Below are positions 6,238-12,869 of a stretch of DNA of 18,449 bases, piece by piece. The notes under the pieces are model-generated. The model was not told the origin of the DNA. It saw only the letters and a program-made list of their open reading frames with translations, and ran no database searches. Position 1 is the first letter of the stretch; the number at the start of each line of letters is the position of its first letter. A program made the translations under genes and the position numbers. This stretch comes from CAYZEZ01 sp964477295. GTDB lineage: Bacteria > Bacteroidota > Bacteroidia > Bacteroidales > SM23-62. The stretch covers positions 1-18,449 of the forward strand of contig CAYZEZ010000070.1 in NCBI GenBank assembly GCA_964477295.1. Reading direction: 5' to 3'.

Positions 6238-7539
6238 TTATTTAACTTTTAAATAAGCACTCAAGAGATCTTCCTTAATATCTTCAATATTTTCAATGCC
6301 AACGGAAATCCTTAACATTGAAGGTTCTACACCCGAGGCCATTTGCTCTTCGGCTGAAAGTTGTTCATGGGTAGTTGATGCCGGATGAATGATCAATGTT
6401 TTTGCATCCCCCACATTGGCAAGGTGACTGATTAACGTAACATTACCAACCAGTTGTTCGGCAACCTTATCTCCGCCTTTAACATTAAAAGTCAGGACGC
6501 CCCCGAATCCGTTCCTGAGGTATTTTTTTGCCATTTGATGATAAGGGCTATCCGGCAAGCCAGGATAATTAACCTGTTCAACCCAATCCTGAAGCTGCAG
6601 CCATGTGGCCAGTTCAAGCGCATTGTCGGTATGCCTCTGTACCCGCAGCGATAATGTTTCCAATCCCTGAAGGAAGAGAAATGCATTAAACGGACTCATG
6701 GCACTTCCATAATCCCGCAATCCTTCGACACGGGCACGGATGATAAATGCGATATTTCCAAACGGTCCGCCTTCTCCAAAAACTTCCCAGAACTTCAACC
6801 CATGATATCCATCGGATGGTTCTGTAAATTGAGGGAATTTGCCATTGGCCCAATTGAAATTACCTCCGTCAACAATGACTCCACCAATGCTGGTACCATG
6901 CCCGCCTATCCATTTTGTGGCAGATTGTACAATAATGTTGGCACCATGTTCGATGGGGCGGCATAAATATCCTGCACCTGCAAAGGTATTATCCACGATC
7001 AATGGTATCTGATGTTTCTGCGCCAATTTTGCAAATGCCCCCAAATCCGGAATATTAAACTTTGGATTGCCGATAGTTTCTAAATAGATCCCCTTTGTCC
7101 TTTCATCGATAAATTCCTCAAATTCTGCCGGATCATCACCGTTTACAAATCTCACATCCATACCCAGTCTCTTAAACTGAACTTTGAACTGGTTGTAAGT
7201 GCCACCATACAAATAGGATGTGGATACCAGATTATCTCCTGACTCCATAATATTTGAAAGGGCCAGAAACTGTGCTGCCTGCCCGGAGGATGTCGCCAGG
7301 GCTGCAACGCCACCTTCTAATGCTGCAATCCTTTTTTCAAATACATCGGTTGTAGGATTCATTATCCGCGTATAGATATTCCCAAACTCTTTCAACTTGA
7401 AAAGATTGGCCGCATGTGTGGAATCATTAAATAAATAACTTGTGGTCTGATAAATGGGGACAGCCCTGGCATTGGTCGCAGGATCAACTTCCTGTCCGGC
7501 ATGGAGCTGTAATGTTTCAAATCGATAATTGTCTGACAT
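6238..7539 (-). CDS. metY: O-acetylhomoserine sulfhydrylase (PLP enzyme)
   Basis: 433 residues, matching the O-acetylhomoserine aminocarboxypropyltransferase branch of the Cys/Met-metabolism PLP family, which is longer than cystathionine synthases and lyases. Motifs: ETLQLHAGQ at the start, AVPIYQTTSY, the YTRIMNPT substrate and phosphate segment, ALATSSGQAA, the cofactor-binding VDNTFAGAGY, and the Schiff-base lysine Lys209 in QSATKWIGGHGTSIGG. It condenses O-acetylhomoserine with sulfide to give homocysteine in the cytoplasm, skipping cystathionine. It is the first gene of the metY-metA operon and has a leader of about 310 nt containing a SAM-I aptamer. No Shine-Dalgarno sequence is obvious before the ATG. 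Confidence 0.96.
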   Translation of the reverse strand: MSDNYRFETLQLHAGQEVDPATNARAVPIYQTTSYLFNDSTHAANLFKLKEFGNIYTRIMNPTTDVFEKRIAALEGGVAALATSSGQAAQFLALSNIMESGDNLVSTSYLYGGTYNQFKVQFKRLGMDVRFVNGDDPAEFEEFIDERTKGIYLETIGNPKFNIPDLGAFAKLAQKHQIPLIVDNTFAGAGYLCRPIEHGANIIVQSATKWIGGHGTSIGGVIVDGGNFNWANGKFPQFTEPSDGYHGLKFWEVFGEGGPFGNIAFIIRARVEGLRDYGSAMSPFNAFLFLQGLETLSLRVQRHTDNALELATWLQLQDWVEQVNYPGLPDSPYHQMAKKYLRNGFGGVLTFNVKGGDKVAEQLVGNVTLISHLANVGDAKTLIIHPASTTHEQLSAEEQMASGVEPSMLRISVGIENIEDIKEDLLSAYLKVK

Positions 7540-7713
7540 AATTGTATTTTTTTAGTGAATCATGGATCGAGTGTGTGGGTTTGAGCGTGGATGGAAGGGA
7601 AGAGCAGGGATCGAATCAAAGAATGAATCGACACAGGTAAATTTTCATGATGATTACATTGAATATACCTGTAGCGAATAGCCTTATATATGTGGTTAAT
7701 TCATGTTGTACTT

Positions 7714-7824
7714 AATTTATATTTACCATTAACATGGCCAGGATTTGGCACCGTTTACCTCTTTGCGGGTAAGGTTGCCAGAGGATCAGAGAGCCTGTTC
7801 TCTCACCTCATTCTTTATAAATCA
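7714..7824 (-). ncRNA. SAM-I (S-box) riboswitch aptamer upstream of metY
   Basis: Read on the minus strand, the core motifs appear in order: GAGGTGAGAGAACAGGC, CCTCTGGCAACC, then GGTGCCAAATCCTG. The stems fit the SAM-I fold: P1 TTTATA (around 7816-7821) with TATAAA (7716-7721), P2 closing GAGG/CCTC, P3 TTACC/GGTAA around a short loop, and P4 CCAT/ATGG. The length of about 110 nt is normal. It lies 174 bases before the metY ATG. SAM-I aptamers shut down methionine genes when SAM is high. The expression platform is not clear; no strong terminator was found downstream, only a 7-bp stem ACAGGTA/TACCTGT (7633-7639 with 7666-7672) with a long loop. Confidence 0.93.
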
Positions 7825-7856
7825 ACTACATCTTTGAGCGGTAATTGAACGTAACG

Positions 7857-7888
7857 CAAATTAAGATATTAAATTCCGCAACACCAAA
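7857..7888 (-). promoter_or_regulatory. Promoter of the SAM-riboswitch/metY-metA transcript
   Basis: On the minus strand, TTTG (7885-7888), 21 bases, then TAATTTG (7857-7863). This is the Bacteroidota -33/-7 layout with the one-base-shorter -7 variant. The start would be near 7849, about 25 nt before the aptamer, which supports both calls. Confidence 0.5.
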
Positions 7889-8159
7889 TTTTGGAATATT
7901 TTTTATCAAATTGTGTTGTTTTAATTATTTATTACCTTCCCATCGTATCGGAAACAATTTAATCCTTCGTTTTCTTTTACTCAAGGATAGCTTTTTGTGA
8001 GATTCATATAATATTAACTGAATTGAAAAATACAGATAGAATGTGTTTGTAAATATATTAATAAGTAATCATATGATACATATAATACTTTTTTCTTAAT
8101 TTTAGAGAGTGTTTAATTAAAGATTATAATCAAAAACTGACAAATACTTAATTAAGATC

Positions 8160-8591
8160 ATGTATATAAAGACGAATCCTGTTTACACTTTAAGTGTTGC
8201 TTCCCGATTATCTGATATCCCCATTCACTCAATAAGGCAATATATAGAAAAGGGATTGATCATACCCTATAAAAAAGATACCAGCCGGCATTTGTTTTCC
8301 GATGTTGATATTGTCCGTTTAAAAAAAATCCGCACTCAACTGGATGAACAGGGATTAAATGTCGCTGGAATCAAATCTCTTTTGGCTTTGATTCCTTGTT
8401 GGGCAATCCGGTCATGTCCGGTGGGTGAGCGATCAAATTGTGAGGCGTATAATTCAATATCCCAACCTTGTTGGGAAGCCTCTGAAAAAGGACCTGAATG
8501 CAGGAATATCAATTGCAGGGAGTGTGAAGTTTACTCCATCCTGGAAGAAAATTTGGACATGAAGGTTTTGTTGAAGGGGTTTCTCATATAA
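8160..8591 (+). CDS. MerR-type regulator with seven-cysteine tail
   Basis: 143 residues. Residues 8-77 form a MerR-type winged helix-turn-helix: YTLSVASRLSDIPIHSIRQY, wing segment KGLIIPYKKDTSRHLF, then DVDIVRLKKIRTQLDEQGLNVAGIKSLL. Instead of the long dimerisation coiled coil of classical MerR proteins, the tail (78-125) is packed with cysteines: C80, C86, C94, C104, C114, C119, C122, with Cys-Trp at 80-81 and 104-105 and a final CRECEVY. This repeated CW layout resembles two-CW-type cysteine domains, so it probably binds zinc or an Fe-S cluster and may sense metal or redox state; that is inference. The next gene in the same direction is LarE-like, 223 bp downstream, separated by a repeat element. 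Confidence 0.85.
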   Translation: MYIKTNPVYTLSVASRLSDIPIHSIRQYIEKGLIIPYKKDTSRHLFSDVDIVRLKKIRTQLDEQGLNVAGIKSLLALIPCWAIRSCPVGERSNCEAYNSISQPCWEASEKGPECRNINCRECEVYSILEENLDMKVLLKGFLI

Positions 8592-8612
8592 AATATAGAC
8601 AATCGATTAGTT

Positions 8613-8693
8613 GAATCCCGCGAGTGCATTGGCTTCGCCGTCCACCAGCTGGGGGATTCCCGTAGCTTGCTGCGGGATTAGCGAGCGCAATTA
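8613..8693. repeat. GC-rich palindromic REP-like element
   Basis: An island of higher GC in AT-rich flanks, built of nested small palindromes: GGC-TTC-GCC (8631-8639), CCAGCTGG (8645-8652) and a 9-bp hairpin TCCCGTAGC / GCTGCGGGA with one G-U pair (8658-8677). It carries imperfect copies of GCGAG(T/C)GCA(A)TT near each end. No T-tract follows, so it does not look like a terminator; a dispersed intergenic repeat is more likely. Confidence 0.5.
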
Positions 8694-8735
8694 AAAATTT
8701 ATTTAGCGTGCTAATTTAAATATAACTGTTAACCA

Positions 8736-8748
8736 GGCACCTTGTGCC
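8736..8748. repeat. Small perfect hairpin GGCAC-CTT-GTGCC
   Basis: Five-bp stem with a 3-base loop. It directly precedes the 7-bp array at 8750 and lies about 65 bp before the LarE gene. It could be part of the neighbouring repeat. Confidence 0.35.
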
Positions 8749-8749
8749 A

Positions 8750-8770
8750 AGTAACTAGTAACTAGCAATT
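8750..8770. repeat. Three-copy 7-bp tandem array (AGTAACT)
   Basis: Units AGTAACT, AGTAACT, AGCAATT. A closely related set (GGTAACT, AGCAACT) occurs at 12214-12227, so this unit is dispersed as well as tandem. Confidence 0.7.
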
Positions 8771-8814
8771 TAAATTAATATAAACCAGGAAATATTCTGA
8801 AGAATTGAAAAGAA

Positions 8815-9627
8815 ATGAATAAGTTGGATAAACTGAAATCAATATTGAGTAGTTATACTTCAGCTGTAATAGCATTTTCAGGCGGAGTAGATAGTACATT
8901 TTTAGCCCGGATTGCAAAAGAAAGCATTGATGGCAGGCTTTTACTTGTTACGGCAACCTCCTCAACATATCCGTTTTATGAACTGGATGATGCAAAAAAA
9001 ATTGCTGCATTATTAAGAATAGAGCATAGAATTATTGTTTCAGAGGAAATCGAGATACCTGGATTTTCAAATAATCCTCCCGACAGATGTTATTATTGTA
9101 AAAGTGAACTTTTCAAAAAAATCAAATACATTGCTGAGAAGGAAAATTATGATATCGTATTTGACGGGAGTAATGCAGATGATTTGGATGATTATCGGCC
9201 TGGGAGAAAAGCACTTAAAGAAAATGGGATATTATCACCTCTTGTTAAGGTTGGTTTAAATAAAGAGGAGATTAGAGAATTTTCCAGGGAACTTAAATTG
9301 CCAACTGCCGATAAACCGGCATATGCATGTATGGCTTCACGATTTCCTTATGGAGAGCACATAACAAAAGAAAAGCTCAACAGGGTTGCAAGCGTGGAAA
9401 AAGAGACTAGGAATCTGGGTTTTAAAATCTTCAGAGTACGGAATCATGAGAATCTGGCCCGGTTAGAATTCGATCTTAAAGAAATGGATATGGCATGGAA
9501 CCTTAGAACTGAATTAATAGCAATATGTGAGAATGCCGGCTTTAATTTTGTCACAATTGATTTAAAGGGATATAAAACGGGATCAATGAATATAATGCTA
9601 AGAAAAAATAAATCTGATATCAGGTAA
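8815..9627 (+). CDS. larE: LarE-type ATP-dependent sulfur insertase
   Basis: 270 residues, normal LarE length. LarE adenylates the nicotinate-derived dinucleotide made by LarB and adds sulfur, a step towards the nickel-pincer cofactor of lactate racemase-type enzymes. Motifs: the PP-loop SGGVDS at 22-27, TATSSTYP, NPPDRCYYCKSELF at 87-100, FDGSNADDLDDYRPG, and AYACMASRFPYG with Cys172 at the position of the sulfur-donating cysteine of L. plantarum LarE. The extra pair Cys92/Cys95 plus Cys172 matches the three-cysteine type reported to hold a [4Fe-4S] cluster instead of sacrificing its own sulfur; which type this is remains inference. No larA, larB or larC is in the window. The ATG at 8815 is the only sensible start. 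Confidence 0.92.
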   Translation: MNKLDKLKSILSSYTSAVIAFSGGVDSTFLARIAKESIDGRLLLVTATSSTYPFYELDDAKKIAALLRIEHRIIVSEEIEIPGFSNNPPDRCYYCKSELFKKIKYIAEKENYDIVFDGSNADDLDDYRPGRKALKENGILSPLVKVGLNKEEIREFSRELKLPTADKPAYACMASRFPYGEHITKEKLNRVASVEKETRNLGFKIFRVRNHENLARLEFDLKEMDMAWNLRTELIAICENAGFNFVTIDLKGYKTGSMNIMLRKNKSDIR

Positions 9628-9646
9628 TAATTGAAACATCAGCTTC

Positions 9647-9909
9647 ATGATGAATATTCCAAAGGACTTAAGATACAATAATTGCGAATCGTGTTCAACA
9701 AAAAAGCTCCCATTATTAATATTATCGAAATCAGAATTAACATTAATAAATTAAGACCGTTATTCAGTTAAGTACAGGTCTGGAATAATTATTCCTGAAC
9801 AGGGGACATCCGCAACATAATTTATCTCACTGGTAGAAACAATGGGAAACAATTTATCGAGGGTAACTATAACCACAATCCGATTCTTATCCCGTTAATT
9901 GGTATTTCT
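9647..9909 (+). pseudogene. Decayed N-terminal fragment of a Crp/Fnr-family regulator
   Basis: Starting at ATG 9647 the frame reads through RYNNCESCSTKK, PLLILSKSELTLIN, stop TAA (9752-9754), then in the same frame DRYSVKYRSGIIIPEQGTSA, stop TAA (9818-9820), FISLVETMG. After losing one base near 9842-9849 it continues as GKQFIEGNYNHNPILIPLIG. Together these follow the N-terminal cyclic-nucleotide-binding domain of Bacteroidota Crp/Fnr proteins, with the CxxC start, the RYSVKYRSG turn, the EQGTSAT glycine loop and the IEGYN strand. Two stops and a frameshift make it non-functional, and the C-terminal half with the helix-turn-helix is missing; the next gene's promoter begins inside its last codons. 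The family assignment is from recalled motifs, not a search. Confidence 0.72.
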
Positions 9910-9928
9910 ATTATATTAAACTAATTTG
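9899..9928 (+). promoter_or_regulatory. Promoter of the first receiver-only regulator
   Basis: TTG (9899-9901), 20 bases, TAATTTG (9922-9928), matching the Bacteroidota layout with the shorter -7 variant. The start would be near 9935, about 17 nt before the ATG at 9952. The -33 element lies inside the Crp/Fnr remnant. Confidence 0.5.
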
Positions 9929-9951
9929 CCTTAAACTAAATCTATTTACTG

Positions 9952-10338
9952 ATGGAAACAAAAAAAATTCTGATTATCGATGATGATGAAGATATTAGAA
10001 GATCTTTCCAGGTTACCCTGGAAAGCAAGAACTATGAAATAGATACAGCATCCAACACGATCAGTGGAATGGAAAAAATTAAAAATAAAAAGCCTGATCT
10101 ATTGATTCTGGACGTAATGATGGATACTGATCTGGAAGGTCATCGATTTGCCCATACAATAAAAAGTGATCCCGATTTAAGAGATATTCCAATTTTGGTA
10201 ATTACAGGGATGCTGGATAATATTGGTGTAAATATCAGGGACGCATTTAATGAATTGGATGCTTTGCCATCCGTATATTTTATGGAAAAACCTATTGACC
10301 AGGAGGAATTATTAACGAAAATTAAAAAAATTATTTAG
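9952..10338 (+). CDS. Receiver-only response regulator (CheY-like)
   Basis: 128 residues, a single REC domain with no output domain. The acidic pocket is DDD at 10-12, the phosphoacceptor Asp54 (LLILDVMM), the switch Thr85 (ILVITG) and Lys113 (MEKP). The stretch DVMM-x4-EGHRFA and a longer segment between strands 4 and 5 (IGVNIRDAFNELDALP) are shared with the second regulator at 12419-12808; about 67 of 124 aligned residues are identical by hand count, so the two are paralogs of one subfamily. It probably takes or passes phosphate with the histidine kinase 420 bp downstream in the same direction. Output would be by protein contact. The stop is TAG. Confidence 0.93.
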   Translation: METKKILIIDDDEDIRRSFQVTLESKNYEIDTASNTISGMEKIKNKKPDLLILDVMMDTDLEGHRFAHTIKSDPDLRDIPILVITGMLDNIGVNIRDAFNELDALPSVYFMEKPIDQEELLTKIKKII

Positions 10339-10757
10339 TTCAATTCTTTAATCCAGGTAGCCAGAAAAGCAGAAAAAAATGAATTGCCAGGTAAATCGAA
10401 TACTTAAATGCATCAGCTGAACGGTTTTTGATTATACATTGACAATTTATAATATACTGACTCACCTAATTACTTTTTGGAAGGTATTCATCCCCGGGTT
10501 ATAATATATTTCTGGAAATAGAGGCTACAGGTAGATTCAGTGAAATTCTTCAACTGTAAAAATGCTGCAAGGATGTTTCTCAGGGCGTTACCGTTAATAT
10601 TGTGCTAAGATCACAAAAAATGAATTATCGTTCATTTGAGTTTTTTCCTGATTACATGATCGCAGACCAATCAGGTTGGCGCACTTTGAGTAATTTATTT
10701 CAATCTATACTTCACTAAAAATAATTTCAACGAATCTTACTTATTAATTTCTGTAAA
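10339..10757. other. Intergenic region between the response regulator and histidine kinase genes
   Basis: 419 bp, AT-rich. No convincing promoter box, terminator, repeat or RNA was identified. A run from 10521 to 10718 has only one internal stop in one frame, but nothing in it resembles a known family. Confidence 0.5.
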
Positions 10758-12071
10758 ATGAAATCAAGAGATAACAAGTTAATTCAATTTTCTTCATGGT
10801 TGATAAAGCTTAGATGGATTGGTGTAATATGTATTATCCTGGTTACTGTCTTTTCAAGCAGAATACTGGGCATCAGTGTCAAAGAGTTCAATCTTTATGC
10901 AGTCTCCGGAGTACTTCTGATATTTAATCTCATCTATACATTAATCCTGAAAAAGATTATCCACCTGACCAATATCGATCAGAATATTAAGTACTTGATT
11001 AACTTTCAAATATCGATTGATTTTGTGGTCCTGACAATAATGCTGCATTATTCCGGAGGTATTGAAAATCCGTTTATCATTTACTATATTTTCCATATGA
11101 TAATGGCCAGCATTATCTTATCGTCTTCAGAAAGCTTTTTACAGGTAACCTTTGCCCTTGTGCTGATAGGTTTACTCACTCTTTCCGAATATTCAGGATT
11201 TCTTCCACATTACAGCCTGAATGGATTCGTTTCCCATGAACTGTACAAAAGTGAATTATATCTCATTGGGACCGGTTTTATTTTTGTTACTACTTCGTAT
11301 CTGGTAGTATATCTTACAAACCGGCTTGCAAAACAATCCAGGGAATATGAACAGGCATACTTAAAAGCAAATCAGGAGCTTGAAAGAAAAGATGCTATAA
11401 AAAATGAATATGTACTTCGTATAACACACGATATAAAAGCGCATCTTGCCGCCATTCAAAGTTGCCTGAGTGTTGTCGTACATAAAAAACAAGGAGCCGG
11501 AAAGAATAACGATGCAGAGTTTTTAGAACGTGCATATAACAGGACCAGGGTTCTAACAAGATTCATCCAAGATCTTTTGTATATCACAAAGTTGAAACTC
11601 ATTGATAATGCAAAATCCGAAGAATTTTCAGTCAGAGATTCCATTCAAAAAATTGTTGAGGATGTTTTAGGCAGGGCAAAAGAAAAATCAGTCGGCCTTA
11701 AAATTGATATTGAGGAATCGATGGATAAAATATCCGCCATCAGGATTTCATTTGAAGAATTGATAACAAACTTATTAATTAACGCGATTAACTACTCCAG
11801 AGAAAAAAGTTTTGTGAATCTGAATGTTAAGAATCACAAGAAAGGAATGTTGGTTGAAATCATCGATCAGGGTATGGGAATACCAGGGGAAGAACAGGAG
11901 TTAATCTTTAATGAGTTTTACAGGGCGGGTAATGCCAAGGCAGCCAGTGCTGAGGGTACCGGGCTTGGCTTGTCGATTGCCAGGCAAATAGTACATAGTC
12001 ACGGAGGTAAGATATGGGTAGAAAGTGAAGAAGGTAAGGGATCGAAATTTAGTTTTATCCTTCCTCAATAA
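10758..12071 (+). CDS. Membrane sensor histidine kinase with RegB-type quinone motif
   Basis: 437 residues. The N-terminal part has about six hydrophobic helices (roughly 12-33, 47-65, 83-97, 107-123, 127-145, 166-186). GGIENPF at 100-106 matches the GGxxNPF motif that binds ubiquinone in RegB/PrrB kinases. A short coiled coil (about 190-215) leads to the H-box THDIKAHLAAI with phospho-acceptor His224; the usual Pro after the His is replaced by His. The ATP domain is complete: N-box ELITNLLINAINYS (333-347), G1 DQGMGIPG near 370, F-box IFNEFYRA, G2 GTGLGLSIA near 401. RegB's redox cysteine, 40 residues after the H-box His, is not evident; a Cys sits at 236. It probably senses the quinone pool (menaquinone in this phylum) and signals to one or both receiver-only regulators nearby. 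The target genes are unknown. Confidence 0.93.
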   Translation: MKSRDNKLIQFSSWLIKLRWIGVICIILVTVFSSRILGISVKEFNLYAVSGVLLIFNLIYTLILKKIIHLTNIDQNIKYLINFQISIDFVVLTIMLHYSGGIENPFIIYYIFHMIMASIILSSSESFLQVTFALVLIGLLTLSEYSGFLPHYSLNGFVSHELYKSELYLIGTGFIFVTTSYLVVYLTNRLAKQSREYEQAYLKANQELERKDAIKNEYVLRITHDIKAHLAAIQSCLSVVVHKKQGAGKNNDAEFLERAYNRTRVLTRFIQDLLYITKLKLIDNAKSEEFSVRDSIQKIVEDVLGRAKEKSVGLKIDIEESMDKISAIRISFEELITNLLINAINYSREKSFVNLNVKNHKKGMLVEIIDQGMGIPGEEQELIFNEFYRAGNAKAASAEGTGLGLSIARQIVHSHGGKIWVESEEGKGSKFSFILPQ

Positions 12072-12100
12072 ATTCGTTTATTTATTTGTAATTAATTCAA

Positions 12101-12128
12101 GTTCCTGGATACTGGGCACTAGTTATAA
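12101..12128. repeat. Degenerate 7-bp tandem array
   Basis: Units GTTCCTG, GATACTG, GGCACTA, GTTATAA, each starting with G and keeping a C/A-C/T-T core. It follows shortly after the kinase stop. Confidence 0.45.
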
Positions 12129-12206
12129 CATTAATATTCAATGACTTAATTGTTTTGCAGTTTTAAAATAGGTGTAATTGACTTAATCATAAGTGGCTGT
12201 TATTCA

Positions 12207-12227
12207 GACACCTGGTAACTAGCAACT
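12207..12227. repeat. Three-copy 7-bp tandem array related to that at 8750
   Basis: Units GACACCT, GGTAACT, AGCAACT. The last two match the AGTAACT and AGCAATT units at 8750-8770, and the flanks (CTGTTA before, TTAAT after) are also similar. Confidence 0.55.
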
Positions 12228-12418
12228 TAGGTTAATTATTAAATGTTCGGTAAATTAAATTTACTATAAAACAATTCTGGTGATAAGTTACTATTCAATT
12301 TCACAATGCATTGTTTTTGAAAGCACTGTTACTATTATACAGGGAATATGGTTTAAGGTGAGGGCAATTATTTTCAGGATGCGCTTGTTGTTTAACAGGT
12401 TTTAAAAACGTCGCGCTG

Positions 12419-12808
12419 TCAGATTAAATTTTTCACCCTGGTTAATAACTCTTCCGGTTCCACGGGTTTGTCTAAATAAAAGACCAGAGGCAATGCCTGG
12501 TAATCATCAAATGCATCTTTGAAATCGATTCCAAGCTGGTTCACTATCCCTGTTATTACTAGGATTGGCATATTTATATACTCGGGTACTTTCTTAATCC
12601 TGATAGCAAAAGAATGACCTTCAAAAGTGGATTCCATCATCACATCAAGTATTAACAGATCAGGTAAAACAGAATTTAGTTTCTTTAAGCCATCCGATGT
12701 ATTATTGGTAGTGTGGACCTCATAACCCGCAACTTCTAATGTCACCTGAAAAGCCCTGGTAATATCAGGATCATCATCTATGATAAGTATTTTTTTGTGA
12801 TCATTCAT
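12419..12808 (-). CDS. Second receiver-only response regulator (paralog)
   Basis: 129 residues, REC domain only. Acidic pocket DDD at 11-13, phosphoacceptor Asp55 (LLILDVMM), Thr86 (ILVITG) and Lys114 (LDKP). It shares the EGHSFA segment and the extended LGIDFKDAFDDYQALP loop with the regulator at 9952-10338, at roughly half identity. It lies on the opposite strand, convergent with the kinase and 61 bp downstream of the secreted barrel protein on its own strand, so it may be co-transcribed with that gene. The two paralogs could compete for one kinase or form a branched relay; this is inference. The stop is TGA. Confidence 0.92.
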   Translation of the reverse strand: MNDHKKILIIDDDPDITRAFQVTLEVAGYEVHTTNNTSDGLKKLNSVLPDLLILDVMMESTFEGHSFAIRIKKVPEYINMPILVITGIVNQLGIDFKDAFDDYQALPLVFYLDKPVEPEELLTRVKNLI

Positions 12809-12869
12809 ATATGGTCATAAATTCAGTTAATTTATCTTACCCCTGAACCTGTTGATTTCCTGAAAATTA

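Larger units (their letters stand above)
7540..8159. other. Divergent intergenic region metY / MerR gene
   Basis: 620 bp. The left half is the metY leader with the SAM-I riboswitch. Bases 7555-7625 are a low-complexity stretch of loosely 7-bp-periodic GA/GT-rich units. The right half (about 7890-8159) is very AT-rich with no coding signal; close to the MerR gene it has two TTAATTAA palindromes (8113-8120, 8148-8155) and GATTATAATC at 8122-8131. Confidence 0.7.
12072..12418. other. Convergent intergenic region histidine kinase / second regulator
   Basis: 347 bp, AT-rich, with no coding signal. It contains two weak 7-bp-periodic arrays (12101-12128 and 12207-12227). No strong bidirectional terminator was found. 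Confidence 0.6.

Noticed and set aside
7633..7672. Terminator in the metY leader (ACAGGTA/TACCTGT)
   Set aside because: A seven-bp stem with a 26-base loop and no U-tract is too weak to call a terminator.
10620..10718. 32-codon open frame between the first regulator and the kinase
   Set aside because: Too short, no ribosome-binding site, no recognisable motif. It continues upstream past a stop, but no homology was recognised.
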